DNA of 64,000 nt from Dictyophora rubrovolvata. Taxonomy: Eukaryota; Basidiomycota; Agaricomycetes; Phallales; Phallaceae. A program made the position numbers and the translations under genes. The notes under the pieces were generated by a model. That model had not been told where the DNA came from, made no database searches, and saw only the letters and a program-made list of their open reading frames with translations. The stretch is taken from positions 1,054,001-1,118,000 of the forward strand of contig CP114123.1 in assembly GCA_029959195.1 (NCBI GenBank). The letters run 5' to 3'. The first letter of the stretch is position 1; every line of letters begins with the position of its first letter. This document shows positions 36,825 through 48,857 of the stretch, one piece after another.

Positions 36825-39800
36825 ATGTTCTTCAGCACTTTTCTTCCCCTCCTCCTCCTCTTCGTTCCTGCAGCTACAAGTCACCAGCTTTATCCAAGGC
36901 ATTATAATCACAAACGTCTAGTGTCCATTCGTTCCAAGCATGCTCCTAGGGATAATATTTTTGGAGGCCTTGGAGGTAATGTGCCCTTTAGTTTAAGCAG
37001 GTCTATTTGCTTAACTTGGTCTTTGTTCTTTATCTATATTAGACGGAGCAGGTAGTGCTGTTGACGGACTTGGTAGCGGCTTAGGCGGCATTGTTTCTTC
37101 TGGCGGTGCTGGTCTGGGTAGCGTCCTTGGTGGTCCACTCGGCGGTTCTGTTAGCGGTATCGCTGGTGGGTTGGGTGGTGGTGTCAGTGCCGCAGGAAAT
37201 GGTCTTGGTGGTGGCGTCAGCGCTGCTGGAAATGGTCTTGGTAGTGGCGTAAACAGCATTGTAGGCGGAGGTGATAGTAAGTTGATTGTTAATGTTTTTA
37301 TCCTTCTTTTCTGATATCGTAGGCTCGACGCCTGTTGCTACTCCCGCTCCTACGCCCAATCCGACACCAGTTCCCGCATCAAGTTCTCCTTCCGACTCAG
37401 TTGCCTCACCCTCACCCCCACAACGTAAGTATTTTAAGCAGTCTTCAAATGGAACATCAATCTAAGTTGATTTTGCCAGCTTCTGGTTCCGTCGATCCCG
37501 TTGCTAGTCCCTCTGGTCCAGGACTTGCTCCACCCGCATCTTCCTTCAGTTCCATATCCGTCGCAGACCCTACAGGCTCTGACAATGGTCCCTCTTCTCC
37601 ATCTGCTGCTCCATCTTCACCTGCTCCATCTTCACCTGCTCCATCTTCACCAGCCCCATCGTCCTCCGACGACGGTGGAGGTTTGCTTGGTGGTGTGGGT
37701 GGTGGTGTAGGTACCATCCTTGGAGGGCTAGGGAATGGCGCAAGCACTATCTTAGGTGGCCTTGGTAACGGCGCATCAACCATCGTAGGAGGTATCACTG
37801 GAAGTAGTCCATCTGCTACCCCGTCTTCAAATCCCTCCTCTGTCCAAACTCCAACCTCTGGTCTCAGTTCCAGTCCTAGTACTAGTTCCGACTCTGGTAG
37901 TTCGAGCGGTAATGGCAGCCCCACAACTGACACAGGTGTCCAGTCGTCATCTTCTGATGGGTCCCCTTCATCTAGTTCTTCATCGGATGACGGTGGTCTT
38001 CTCGGTGGTGTCGGCGGTGTCGTGACTTCTCTTCTTGGCGGGCCAAGTCCAACGCCAACTCCTTCCCCGAGCCCGACACCTACACCTAATCCCAGTCCCA
38101 TCCCTTCCAACTCAAACGGCGATGGTACCCCCTCAAGTGACTCGAGCGTCGTGCCGTCCTCTCCTTCCCCCAGTTCTTCGACAGATGGTGGCCTCCTTGG
38201 TGGTGTCGGTGGTGTCGTCACTTCTCTCTTGGGCGACCCAAGCTCAACCCCACCAGCATCTCCTTCCCCCAGTCCAACCCCGGCACCTTCAAGCGCTTCA
38301 GGTTCTGCAAGTGGTTCTGCATCGTCATCAAGTAACGGTGGTCTTGGCGTAGGCAGTGTGCTCACAAGTATTCTGGGCCCTGCTTCTCCCACTCAAGCAC
38401 CGTCTAGCGCAAGTGGATCATCTGTTGCTACTTCACCAGCTTCGCCTTCCACAGGTCCCGCCGCACCCTCCGGCTCCTCCGTCGCACCTTCTGGCTCATC
38501 CATTGCGCCTTCTGGCTCATCCGTAGCATCTTCTGGTTCCTCCACTGCACCTTCTGGCACTGTTACTCCCTCTGGACCATTATCTTCAGGGTCCAGTCCC
38601 ACCCCAACAGGATCTCCAGATGGAGGAAACAACTCCACTAGCGCGTCGCAGTCGTCCAACTCTTCTTCGATAGGTATCTCGCCAACCGGCGGAAATAATG
38701 ATAATAGCACTACGTCATCGGCCACTGCTGCGAATCCGGCTACATCGTCTATGACTGTGATTCCCGTGTCAATTCCCGGTAACACAGAATTTTCGTTCCT
38801 TCCAACTAATTCACTGGTTTTGAATACTCCAATGGCATCGTCGACGACAAGTGTACTTCTCAATAACAACAACCCTGATGCAGCTACCACTTCTATAACG
38901 ACCATTCAACCAACTACTGCTAAAGGTGGTCAGCAGGCTCCTCCGTCTGTTCCCACTCTACCTTCGAACTTGCCGGAGAGAATCTTCCCTCCAGGGGGTC
39001 CCCCTATCGCTCCCTCCGGGGCAGTATTGATTAGTCTTACAATGGATTCACAGTTAAATTGGAATTTCGTCGCAAACCAAGTCGCTGCTCAAGGAGAGCT
39101 GTTCCTCGATGTTGTTGAACTTATCGTGACCGCTTTCAGTTTAGATCGTGAGCATTAACATTTCCTCTTTCTCTTCTTTCGAAGTTCTCATATACTTCTT
39201 TTCCCCAGCTTCATCCGTTGTTATGTATGCCCTTCAAGTCGCCATCCCGGCAAATTGGGATAGCAACGTCGATGAACTGGCAACTCAATGTCTCATCTAT
39301 CTACCCCAGGACGCCGTCTCTCAATTATCTGATGCGTTGCGTAACCCGCATAGCCAACTTTATTCTGTCGCTGGTACGCCAGGACAAATTGCACCTCATA
39401 TCTTGCCTTCATCCTTCATCGTTGTCACGAACCCCGAAAATTCTACCCCGAGCAATCCGAGCGGTGGCGCAGTAGCTTCTTCTACTATGAAATCTAGCAC
39501 AAAACGGACAGACGCCATTATCGGTGTTTGTTCAGCTGTAGCGGGTATAGCGGCTCTACTTGGAATCTGGTGGGGCTTGCGTACCTGGCAGAAGAAGCAG
39601 CTTGTTGCCCATCGCCGACTGAGCAATTTAAGTGATCCTAACATAAGTAATGGGATTTATGGAACACAGCATGACGACAGACGAACTAGTTTCTTCTATG
39701 CCGAGGACGAGCTTAGAGGTGGTTACGAAGCCCCTGCTGTTATGACCGGTGAGAGTATCATGACCCAACGTGTCCGGACCGATCAACACACTCCCATATC

Positions 39801-39837
39801 TCCACCCGTATTGCAAGGGAGTAGTATGAATTGGTAA
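36825..39837 (+). CDS. Msb2-like signalling mucin (surface sensor)
   Basis: Five exons, 36825-36975, 37043-37276, 37323-37424, 37480-39147 and 39209-39837, give 927 residues in one frame. A signal peptide (MFFSTFLPLLLLFVPAATS) is followed by a Gly-rich segment with repeated GLGGG/GNGLGGG units, then about 500 residues of Ser/Thr/Pro-rich repeats. These include three near-copies of DDGGLLGGVGGVVTSLLG and a row of APSGSSVAPSGSS units. A globular domain before the membrane reads LISLTMDSQLNWNFVANQ, then VVMYALQVAIP and CLIYLPQDAVSQLSDALRNP, which matches the membrane-proximal homology region of fungal Msb2. One transmembrane helix follows (AIIGVCSAVAGIAALLGIWW) with a cytoplasmic tail of about 90 residues. 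Msb2 proteins sense surface or osmotic cues upstream of Cdc42 and MAPK cascades; the assignment to this subfamily is by domain pattern. Confidence 0.85.
37600..38580 (+). repeat. Coding repeats in the mucin gene
   Basis: Tandem and dispersed repeats encode the Ser/Pro-rich ectodomain. SSPAPSSPAPSSPAPS lies near 37617-37660. The GGLLGGVGG unit recurs at about 37680, 38000 and 38190, each followed by a variant of a helix-like VVTSLLG or VGTILGG. SGSSVAPSGSSIAPSGSSVA lies near 38470-38560. Such tracts are prone to length change between strains. Confidence 0.8.
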
Positions 39838-41174
39838 AAAAAGTAGTAGAATCTACTACCTTTTTGAAAAAGTCACGTCGTCATGATCACGTCTCTCCAG
39901 GTTTTTTTTTTACAATACGTACGGCTTCCTAGTTCTTTCCCTGTTCTGATTCGGCTGCTTGTTACATACGCCTGATCGTTTGGACATAGAAATAATTCCG
40001 GCTCATTTTCTCGTCTTTGGCCCTTTTGTCCTTTTTTTTTTGTTTCCTTATTGCTTTGAAGCCTCATTTCGTACTCTTTTCTGTTTTGTTTTTTTTTCAA
40101 AATTGGTTCTTTGGCTCGGTTTATCCCCTCTGTCAAATCTCTCATTCCTTTTACTGATGTGTATCCAGCGGAAACGCATATCCGTACTTTATCTATTTGA
40201 GGACTAAATCAGGTCTTACCTGCATCGCCCATTTTTTTTCCTTCTGAAGGTGTCGTTTTATTTTTTTCTTTTTGTTATCTCTGTCCTGGATGTTTCTCCC
40301 GATAATATACCACGTACGTATAAGTAGATCACCCGGCTGAGCGAATAGTCCGTTTTAGAATGTACTTTGAACGAATTAAGTCTGAAAATTCTTGGAATTA
40401 CGTGGATCTGATGCTGTTATATTATGTTTGAAATTACAGGCACAAACAGATACAACCTAGGGAATACATATACACTTCTAAATATTGAACGAGGACGCAG
40501 TTGACGTCCCAACAGTTCGAATTGTATATCAGTAATTTATGCAAACCACTATACATCTTGGAGACGTATTAAGCATTCATTGTAAACTAATGAACTCTTG
40601 ATGCATCAGATTCGCAGTGAATGAACTACCTGCACACGCAGGTTTTAAGTTGTCAATATTCCGGAAGCTACTTCCGATAATTTCGGTCACCGTGTTTTAT
40701 ATTGAGCCTTTCAGTAATTCCAATAATGCGGCACCAACGACAGCTGCTGCGTTTCAGTGCTTAGGGTGTGCGAATCGACTTTTGGAAGAAAGTCGACGTT
40801 CAACAGTTCAGTAGAGCTTTTTAGGAACATACTAGTTATCGGGTGTTTGATCATATAAGCTTAACGACAGTAGCAGTAGTAGCATAGGTTGGATGAATAA
40901 ACGCTGTGTTATATGGGAAGGAAAAAGGCCAGTGCTAGGAGGAAGGAGAAATGAAAAAATGAAAAACGGAACGGTCCAGCCTAACAGATCTGGATGATTT
41001 TGCCAGCGACGGGTGATAATGATAGATGCTTCTTCAATAACCCAGACAACGACAGCTCAATATATTCCCCCAGTTGTAGAGCGAAAGGGTTCCGGTCTCT
41101 ATTTCTCGGGGTTGGGGTTCCTATGATAAGTAGGTTTAGTTCATGCAAACGGTACCAGAGTACATAATGTGGCC
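39838..41174. other. Spacer between mucin and eS30 genes
   Basis: Two converging 3' flanks. T-rich stretches lie at about 39900-40280, probably UTR of the mucin gene. A 65-codon plus frame at 40617-40814 is not supported. I see no gene. Confidence 0.55.
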
Positions 41175-41597
41175 CTACATTCTTCGCTTGCCTCCAGGTT
41201 GCAGAGTGACGTTGACGAATCTGTAAAAAGGAAAAGGACATGGTAAGGCAAAACAAATACATTGCAATGGTTGCTCATGGGCCGTTCGTCATACCTGCGG
41301 TTATAGATGAGCCGCTTCTTCGCACGTCCCTTGGGAGTCTTTTTTTTCTCCTGTTTCTCAACTTTGGGAGTTTGTGACTTGACTTTTCCCGCACGTGCGA
41401 GAGATCCGTGGACTAATTATTCATGTGCAAAAAATTTGAGTAGAGTGTTGAAGTAAAGGAAGATTATGATGAGTTTTGAGATTGAGTGCATAAACCGCAT
41501 AAAGAACGAACCTAATCACAACAAGAAAAAAACATTCATGAGTCTCGTTGTCCGCATCCACAAAAAAAATGAAGAAAAACTAATTACCTTTTCCCAT
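41175..41597 (-). CDS. 40S ribosomal protein eS30
   Basis: Three exons: 41597-41588 (start codon plus MGK), 41412-41295 and 41220-41175. The product is about 57 residues: [57 protein letters not shown]. The sequence is diagnostic of eS30, a small-subunit protein near the decoding centre. As in other fungi it is not fused to the ubiquitin-like FUBI domain of animals. It ends right after KRRM, a few residues shorter than yeast (which continues NPGPS), because TAG follows the ATG codon; the ending could differ if a further intron were used. The first exon carries only ten coding bases. It is divergent from SDHB with about 310 bases between start codons. Confidence 0.92.
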
Positions 41598-41905
41598 ATT
41601 TACTTACTAACTAAAATCGAAAGCTTTTGCGAACTTGTCGCTAGAGTGATGCTCTTTTTTGTTTGAGGGGAGGACGTGGATATCGAGGACGATGACAGGA
41701 CAGCGGAGTTTGAAAAGGATTACACAGTTTCTGGTGAATAAAGTTTGATGAGAGCGGAGTTTCGGGGTTTCGGGGTTTATAATTTACACACTCGATTTGA
41801 CATTGAGCGCCTAATGCGAAGTTCGGCGGCGCCCGGAAAGTAGACAGACGCCTTACCGGGTCGTTTCATCGCTATCCCTGGAACAACAACCACAACTGTT
41901 TAACA
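41598..41905. promoter_or_regulatory. Divergent promoter, eS30 / SDHB
   Basis: A 308-base interval between two opposite start codons of highly expressed genes. It contains a GC-rich core near 41820-41870 (GTTCGGCGGCGCCCGG) that could hold binding sites; no known element is identified with confidence. Confidence 0.5.
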
Positions 41906-43072
41906 ATGTCTATTATTGCACGAGCTTCACTGTTCAATTCTCCAAGAACTAGACTACCACTCGTTCGATCTTTTGTTACATCATCTTCCCATTTACAGGC
42001 TGTTCCCACCGAGAAACCCGTTCTAAACAAAGAATTCAAAATCTACAGATGGGTACGCGCGATTATGTATTCTAATTTGGCTCTTATACTTATTACTTGA
42101 CCTCATTTCGCAGAATCCGGACGAACCTAGCAAACAGCCTACTCTTCAATCTTATACCGTCGACTTAAACCAATGCGGGCCTATGATTCTGGACGCCTTA
42201 ATTAAGATCAAGAACGAAGTCGACCCAACGCTGACTTTCAGACGTTCGTGTCGAGAGGGCATTTGCGGTTCATGTGCGATGAATATCAATGGTCAAAATA
42301 CTCTGGCCTGCCTGTGCCGCATTGAAAGGGACACTACCAAAGACAGCAAAATCTATCCTTTACCCCACAGTATGTTTCTCTTTTCTCCCTGTCATATCTC
42401 GAGTTAAACGACACACACTCATGTTACAGTGTATATTGTAAAGGATCTTGTTCGTAAGTATGGTCGCTTCGCCTTCATGGTTCAGCTTTGACCTTCATTT
42501 CGTAGCTGATTTGACTCTCTTCTATCAACAATACAAGGCGATTGAACCATACTTGAGGAATGATAGTCCACCCGCTTCAGGTACTGCGTGCTTATATCAA
42601 TATATCCACACCGTAACAATTTTTTGTAGGCGAATATCTGCAGTCTCCCGAGCAACGCAAGAAGTTGGACGGCTTGTATGAGTGTATCTTGTGCGCGTGC
42701 TGTTCAACTTCATGTCCCTCCTACTGGTGGAATCAAGACACATATCTTGGTCCCGCCGCTCTAATGCAAGCATACCGATGGATTGCTGATTCCAGGGTAG
42801 GTTATTCTTCGCAGCTCGAACTAGGAACTTGATACTCATCCTCTCTTTTTTTAAGGATGCTCACGGTGCGGAACGGAAAGAAAAGCTACAAAACTCATTC
42901 AGTTTGTACCGTTGCCACACAATCTTCAACTGTACGTTCGTGATATGCGATATTTTTTTTTGAACCGAACGCAACGACACTAAATTTAATTTCAGGTGCA
43001 CGAACGTGCCCTAAAGGACTTAATCCCGCCGAAGCTATAGCCAAGATCAAGTTGGAGATGGCCACGGCGTAA
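41906..43072 (+). CDS. SDHB: Succinate dehydrogenase iron-sulfur subunit (complex II)
   Basis: Seven exons, 41906-42052, 42114-42369, 42430-42453, 42506-42580, 42630-42796, 42856-42931 and 42996-43072, give 273 residues in one frame. SDHB passes electrons from FAD in SDHA to ubiquinone at the inner mitochondrial membrane. The N-terminus is a basic targeting peptide ([20 protein letters not shown]). The 2Fe-2S ligands are in [21 protein letters not shown], and the 4Fe-4S and 3Fe-4S ligands in [17 protein letters not shown] and [17 protein letters not shown]. All cysteines are present. The WWNQ phrase matches the quinone-site region; the following conserved His of carboxin-sensitive enzymes (CHTI) is present. 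The third exon is just 24 bases. The length is close to that of other fungal SDHB proteins. Its 3' end faces the CWF19-like gene. Confidence 0.96.
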
Positions 43073-43292
43073 ATTTACTTTTAACCAAGTACCATTACAT
43101 AGGCATTCTATCAGAAATATATTACCGACGTTGTACCAATGAAATCTATTGTTCGCTCAATTTCCTTAATTACGGCTTTACAGGTGCTCTACAAAGAAAT
43201 ACGTAAATATTACCAAAGTACACGAAACACGAACTGCTGCCCGCTGTATTTAAACGGAATACTTGTATAAAATACAGTCTGAAGATTATCCT

Positions 43293-46103
43293 TTATCCCA
43301 GGGATATCATGCCAGTCCAGTCGAACTTGGCATATTTGGCATTGAAAGCTTTAACCCGCGTTTTGTTTGCACTGAAATCAACCCTGCGAGGCCGCCGCCA
43401 CCGACGAGGTTCGACATCCAGCTGGTTTCCAACTATCTCAGCTGCGAAATAACTAGAAAAAAATCATCATCGCATCTGTGCTTAAAACAAACGAAAAAAA
43501 GAAGAAGAAAAAAACGAACCGCGGGAATTCACCTCCGCCTTTTGCCCCTTCGTCAGTAATACCTTCAGGATCCCCACCAGCCTCGTCAGTGCCTTCTATG
43601 ACGTGCCCATATCCCTTTTCACCTTTATGATCCCATTGAACCATGAAATAGGGTAAATTAGGGACCATAGCTCGACGGAAACCACCAGGACGAGCCGAAA
43701 AGTCGATCAGTTTTTTATGCTGAGACCATTCGGCTTCGGACTGTAGAATCGATTCCTGTACTTCTTACTTAGCAAAAAAAACTATACAGATTTTGATGAA
43801 AACTTGAGAACAGCAAACCTTAAAATAAGCTGGCAGAAGCTCATAGATCTCCCAGGGTACCGGGACGCACTCAATGTACGTGTGTTTTTGCCATTTGAGG
43901 TTCAGAACAGTTTCGTAGAATATAACACCCTTGTCCCCTTCAGCGAACATCCTCATCAGACATTTCATGAAGTTCTGAAAAAACAAGGACGATAATAAAT
44001 GACTATCACCAGTCAATCTTCAAGACTCAATCTTACCCGAACTTCATCCCATAAGTCGTCGTCACCTTCCAGCATAGACAAATGGTGCTGTATGGGCACA
44101 ATGTGGCAATGCCCTTCAACAAGTTCCTCGTGTGTAGTGGCTGCGAGATAACATCTAGTTGCCATAGCAATAACACCGACTTTGGGAGGTGAATCATCTT
44201 CGCCATAACAATGCGGACATGTGTCGAGGATCCGTTTCGTTCGAGCGTAATCTACGCGCAAAAACGTTAACGCATGAAATAAACCTGAAACTAGAGAATA
44301 CTTACCATGAATAGCGAATTGCCTCTTCATAGCATCGGACCGCATTTTCTTACGACCTAACTTTTCTGCATTGTCATCCATGTACTCTAGATCGGTCTGC
44401 ATAACGTAATGTGTCATAAATATTTTACGAAACGGATTGACTTGAGATCCCTCATACCTCGAACTTGGAATCGCCCATGATAGCTCTCGCAAGTTGAGCA
44501 TCCATATCCTTCTGGTCTGATATACCAGCACCAAACTTTTCTTGTCGTAGCATGTCGCCAAGAGTGGTACTATCATCATCGGCATTATAGCGCACGATTT
44601 CACCTGTTTTAGGGTCCCTCGTTTCTACCTTAAAACAATAACAAAATAAATACCGCTAAAGACATAACAAACCATAAATCACGATACCTTTTCCTCTTTC
44701 TTCCTATTGCCAGGAAGGATAGGTTGCTCATTCTTGCCTTGTCCGACATCGTACAGCCTTCCCCTTGCATCCAATGTTGGCAAGACCTCTACCTTAATCT
44801 TATGGCCTTCTTCATCTTCCGTTACACCGCCATTACGAGTTCTTGTCAGTTCGACCTCATATTCCTTCTCCAGCCGAGCTGCATCAGGATTTCCCATCAG
44901 CTTTGCCTTAAGAACTTTCGCCTGAAGTTTGTTCAACTCCGACGTGGATAACACAGACGTTTTAGAAGGCCCCGCAACAGGCGGCGTCATGACTGTTGGA
45001 ATAGGCGTCAAGGTGGCATGAGATGTTGCAGGAGATGCAGCCTCCGACGGTAATCTCAATGAATCAACACGTTTGTTTGTGGGTGGAAGACTTCCTCGGC
45101 CAACGGGAGTGGATGGTCCACTCAGGCTGTGGTCACGAGTTCCAGGGCGTTTAAAGGAGGCACTGCGACCAGCAAGAGCGGCAGTTCCAACATCTGAAAA
45201 CATGTACGACTCTTCAGTCCGAGATTTATTTCGCATAACATCATGTCTTGATCCTCGAGACGATCTCCGACCTTCTCGCTCATCCAATATCCTGCGCTCC
45301 TCTCTAGCTTCTTCAAATGCTTCTAAGGAGTCAAATCGCTCTAAAGCAACTTCTTCGACGGGTCGCTTTTCTTCGGCTGATGTTTCATACACTTTTCGGA
45401 GTTTCATCATTCGCCATTGAGAGCCTGGACCTCCCGGAGTGGACGGACGAGATTTAGGTGGTATTTTTTCCTCCACTTTTTCCGAGGATTTGTTAGGATC
45501 CCACAGGCCAATGTGCCTAACGGGCTTTGTTTTCAAAAAGCTTTAGTTTTAGACTCAGTTAGTTGAAAGCTTGTAAAGAACATACAGCGTCGGGATCAGG
45601 ACGTTTTGGTGTTTCTTTTGGCCTGTGTTCGGTGCCCAAAGAAGAAAAAAAGTCACCTCCAAGAGGTTTCTCATCATTAGGGACAGTAGGTTTAGACGTG
45701 GGGTCCAGCATCCAATCGTCCCTCTTCGCCTGAGATTCAGTTACACTGCTTGGTGGAAGCGGCGGATCTGTCTCGACTTCATATGCACGAGAAGTTAACT
45801 TTAAACTTTCAGCAGTTGGGATATCTTGTGCCAGCGGCTAAAGAAACACCTTGAACAAAATTTCGAAACAAAAACAACGTTCTCTTTTTATGTGCTTACG
45901 GTCTCACCATCAATATTCTTTTCAATCCAAACTTCATCGTCATCCTCGTCAATTACTTTAACATGTTCCTTCTTGTCATGTTTTCGCTTGTGCTTCTTAT
46001 GTGTATGGTCATTGTGATCATCTTTGTAGCGAATCTTTTTCGATTTATGCTCTTCAGTCCTGACGCGTTTCCGCGAGTGCTTGTCAGAGTCGGGGTCAGG
46101 CAT
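43293..46103 (-). CDS. CWF19-like spliceosome-associated protein (Drn1 family)
   Basis: CWF19 proteins associate with late spliceosomes and lariat debranching. The start MPDPDSDKHSRKRVRTEE is at 46103; another in-frame ATG at 46139 is possible. The N-terminal half is charged and disordered (HKKHKRKHDKKEHVKV, then HIGLWDPNKSSEK and GGPGSQWRMMKLRKVYETS). In the middle, LNKLQAKVLKAKLMGNPDA and LDARGRLYDVGQGKNEQP are typical of the family, followed by DDDSTTLGDMLRQEKFGAG. The two C-terminal CwfJ domains are clear: RILDTCPHCYGEDDSPPKV, VEGHCHIVPIQHHLSMLEGD (HIT-like histidines), KGVIFYETVLNLKWQKHTYI and ECVPVPWEIYELLPAYFKE, ending in VKAFNAKYAKFDWTGMISLG with the stop at 43293. Many small introns; borders between 43500 and 44700 are approximate. 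Confidence 0.9.
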
Positions 46104-46190
46104 ATGCCTCGAAAGTGACGTCACAACATGAATTGTCACACAATGACCCGTATATAACTCGTATATCCAAAAATTGAATGCGAGTATATA

Positions 46191-47421
46191 TTATGATCTA
46201 AAATATGCGAAAATAGTTGTCAAAGCTGCTCCGCTTGCTGCCCCGAGTAGACCAATTGACCATCTTTCCTGACGGTTCGAGTCTACTTTGGCTAATACCT
46301 CTGATTCAATGGGTTGCGACTGCTTTGGGACATCGTCTTTTGTTTCTTGGGAGCCGGAGGCTGACAATGTCAATTTCTCTAGGATATGCTCCAGTTTCTC
46401 GAACAGAGTCTCTTGCTTTTCATGATGCGCAGTGACGTCAAGTAATCCTTGTCTAATCAACTCCCGGTTTTCTATCGACAGTTGCTCTATTCGTTGTTCG
46501 AAAGTCTGAGCCAGTCGTTTCCGCTTCCATGGTTCGACAACAATGATCGCTACGAAAAAAAGGAAAATATTTGCTCCTAACGCAAGCAATGATCCATACG
46601 TCGAGGCGCTCCTGATTTTATCGCTCCATACTTGTTCCTCGTGATATCTATTTAGAATTGTTCGCATGAGCTCGTTGAACTGATGCTCGACGTCGGCTTC
46701 TGAGGTTTCCACGTGTAATTTGGCTCGAGCTTCTTCTTGTTCGTACAGATGATCTTGTCGCACTAGCGCGGTAAATCGACCAACATCGCTTTCTGTCCAA
46801 AACGACTTCCTTTGTAAAAGATCATTGACCTCCTTTTGTGAATTGGACCGACGTGCCACAGCTTCATCATATGCTATTTTTGCGTCACGAGCCGCTTGTC
46901 GTTTCGTAAGGATAGCGGCCTCTAAAAACATCATTAGCAGATGAGAGTAATCTCTCAAAGGCTGAAAACTATCCACCGTTCTGAACAACCTGAGCCTTCA
47001 ATGATTCAATATGTTCATATCCTGATATCTGGTTTAACTTTCCTCCCAGCTGCGCAAACTGTACGGATGCTGCTGAAGAGAGCGATTTTGCCCGTTCACG
47101 CAAGAGAGTCCAAAGGTTTTCTAATCTTGCTGACGTTTCTTTTGCTAAAACGGCGGTAGTAGTATGCGGATTGGATTCATTCCGCGAAACATTCCGAGCT
47201 TCCGAGTTGGGACTTGGTGGGGAGGTATTGTGTGTATGACGGATTAAGAGTGTGTGAGATGAGGTACAGTTGTGAATACAAACATGTTTCGGTCTGTAAT
47301 ACGAAACAATGCCAATGCGAGTAGAGGAACTGAGCATAAAACGGGCAATCGCCGGGAAGGCGTCTATTTCAGTCGACGTTCCGCTGGTTGACATCAAAGA
47401 GCCCAATGACGCATAATGCAC
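46191..47421 (-). CDS. SHE9/MDM33 mitochondrial inner-membrane protein
   Basis: She9/Mdm33 is an inner mitochondrial membrane protein that shapes the membrane and interacts with fission. The first exon (47421 to about 46976) carries a weak targeting region and the segment LENLWTLLRERAKSLSSAAS. The second exon (to the stop at 46191) has a long coiled coil: AAILTKRQAARDAKIAYDEA, RRSNSQKEVNDLLQRKSFW, DVGRFTALVRQDHLYEQEEA and LNRYHEEQVWSDKIRSASTY. Then come a membrane helix (LALGANIFLFFVAIIVVEPW), another coiled coil and a C-terminal hydrophobic stretch (IGLLGAASGAALTTIFAYF). These blocks are strongly conserved in fungal SHE9. The start is uncertain: ATGs at 47421, about 47393 and about 47336 are all in frame, and the last would give a more typical presequence. 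It lies 88 bases upstream of the CWF19-like start on the same strand. Confidence 0.9.
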
Positions 47422-48857
47422 AATCTAAGGCATACTTAGGCTGCCGTGGTAACCACAATGATCAACTGTACGTGCTACTACTGCGAAAAGGACAGGAAAC
47501 TGATAAAACATGACAGTTCTTCAACTAATCGCATTTATGAAGGATGGTCAGGCTTTACTATTTACTTCTAGCAATAAAGGCTTTCGTGTTCAACAGCTGT
47601 GCGATGCACCCAATGCTACAAAGTGATGTAGAGAAACCCAAGTTACGTTAAATCCCCGTATACAAGTTTTCCTTCAGTAAGGTTATAACAGCTCCTAGAC
47701 GAGAGGACAAGACAATTATGGGATCATGAGCTATTGGCTGCTCCTGATCATAATTATCTTGTACTCTCGTCTGAGAACTGTAATAATTTTGCTGAGAAGA
47801 ATTCGTGTAAGGGGCTTAGACGTAACCTCGGGGTTCTCTAGATCACCGTGTGATGTTGGATGAATCGCGCGGCTGTTGGGGACGAGGGCCTTTAGCTTTA
47901 TTGCTTACGGAGCCCCATTATTAAAGATCTTCGCTACGGTCAGAGATTATCCTACCCACTCATGATATTTCATCCTCAGTACTCGAAGAATGGTCACTAT
48001 TTAGCAGGTTATATATAAAAACGCCGTAATACCCTTCCACGCCGGAGCTGTACTCGCCAGTCTATGAAGTTGTTGCTCAGGCTGATTCCGACACTAAATT
48101 GCTTGTTCGCAACGTACGCGACGCGTGTTTCGAGAAGTTTCTATAGAACTAGTGAATTCGCTTGCTTCATCATATGAAGGTAGAGAGCTTCTCTTAAAAG
48201 TTTTCACTTTTTGAAGCTTGATGCGTGATGAATATAATGGCTTCCACAATACACTAACGAGCTCGTGACCACCATCTGAATTGAATACCATGCTGTGGCA
48301 GTGCTACCTTTGGAGAAGCTTGATTATTGATTAGTGACTGCGAAGTTCAAAAGATCATCATTTTCCGAAAACGAGCATCTAATTCTATTAATCTCAGAGC
48401 AAAAAAACAAAACGCGTGCCTTTGACTTCTGGCGATAACTTTTTGGGGTCGTCGCTTACATAATAGGGACACGTATCAGAAATAGAAAATGAATGCATGT
48501 ACACATTTCCGAAAAAAACTAGCAGGCGTAATTTACAACCCAGAATGAATATGGGCTTGAGTGTGGAATAATCAATGCTAAACTGTCTAAAACAAAACGC
48601 AATAACGGGATGGGAGACCGACACGGGGACTTAGGGTGTGTGTGGCTCGGCGGGACATCATGCATGATGAAGTCATGATGAGCAAGAGATCGCCGATACC
48701 ATCGAAACCGAGATGAGCAGTGATATACGAATACCTTTCATATGGCTATCTTCGAGAAATGGATGAATGATGGCTGGAATCGATACGAATACAGTTGGCG
48801 AGAACTTGGAGACGAAGTGGTAGTGATATAAAACAAGGCATGAGATGTCGATTAATT
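47422..48857. other. Spacer between SHE9 and endosulfine genes
   Basis: About 1.4 kb with no frame I can defend. Minus frames at 48094-48291 and 48394-48624 have no features. Near 48700-49000 the frame continuing the endosulfine gene in another phase looks open but is a shadow. The interval holds the SHE9 promoter and the endosulfine 3' UTR. Confidence 0.5.

Noticed and set aside
37457-38392. 311-codon minus frame inside the mucin gene
   Set aside because: It is the antisense of a repetitive Ser/Pro coding tract, which commonly leaves long open shadows.
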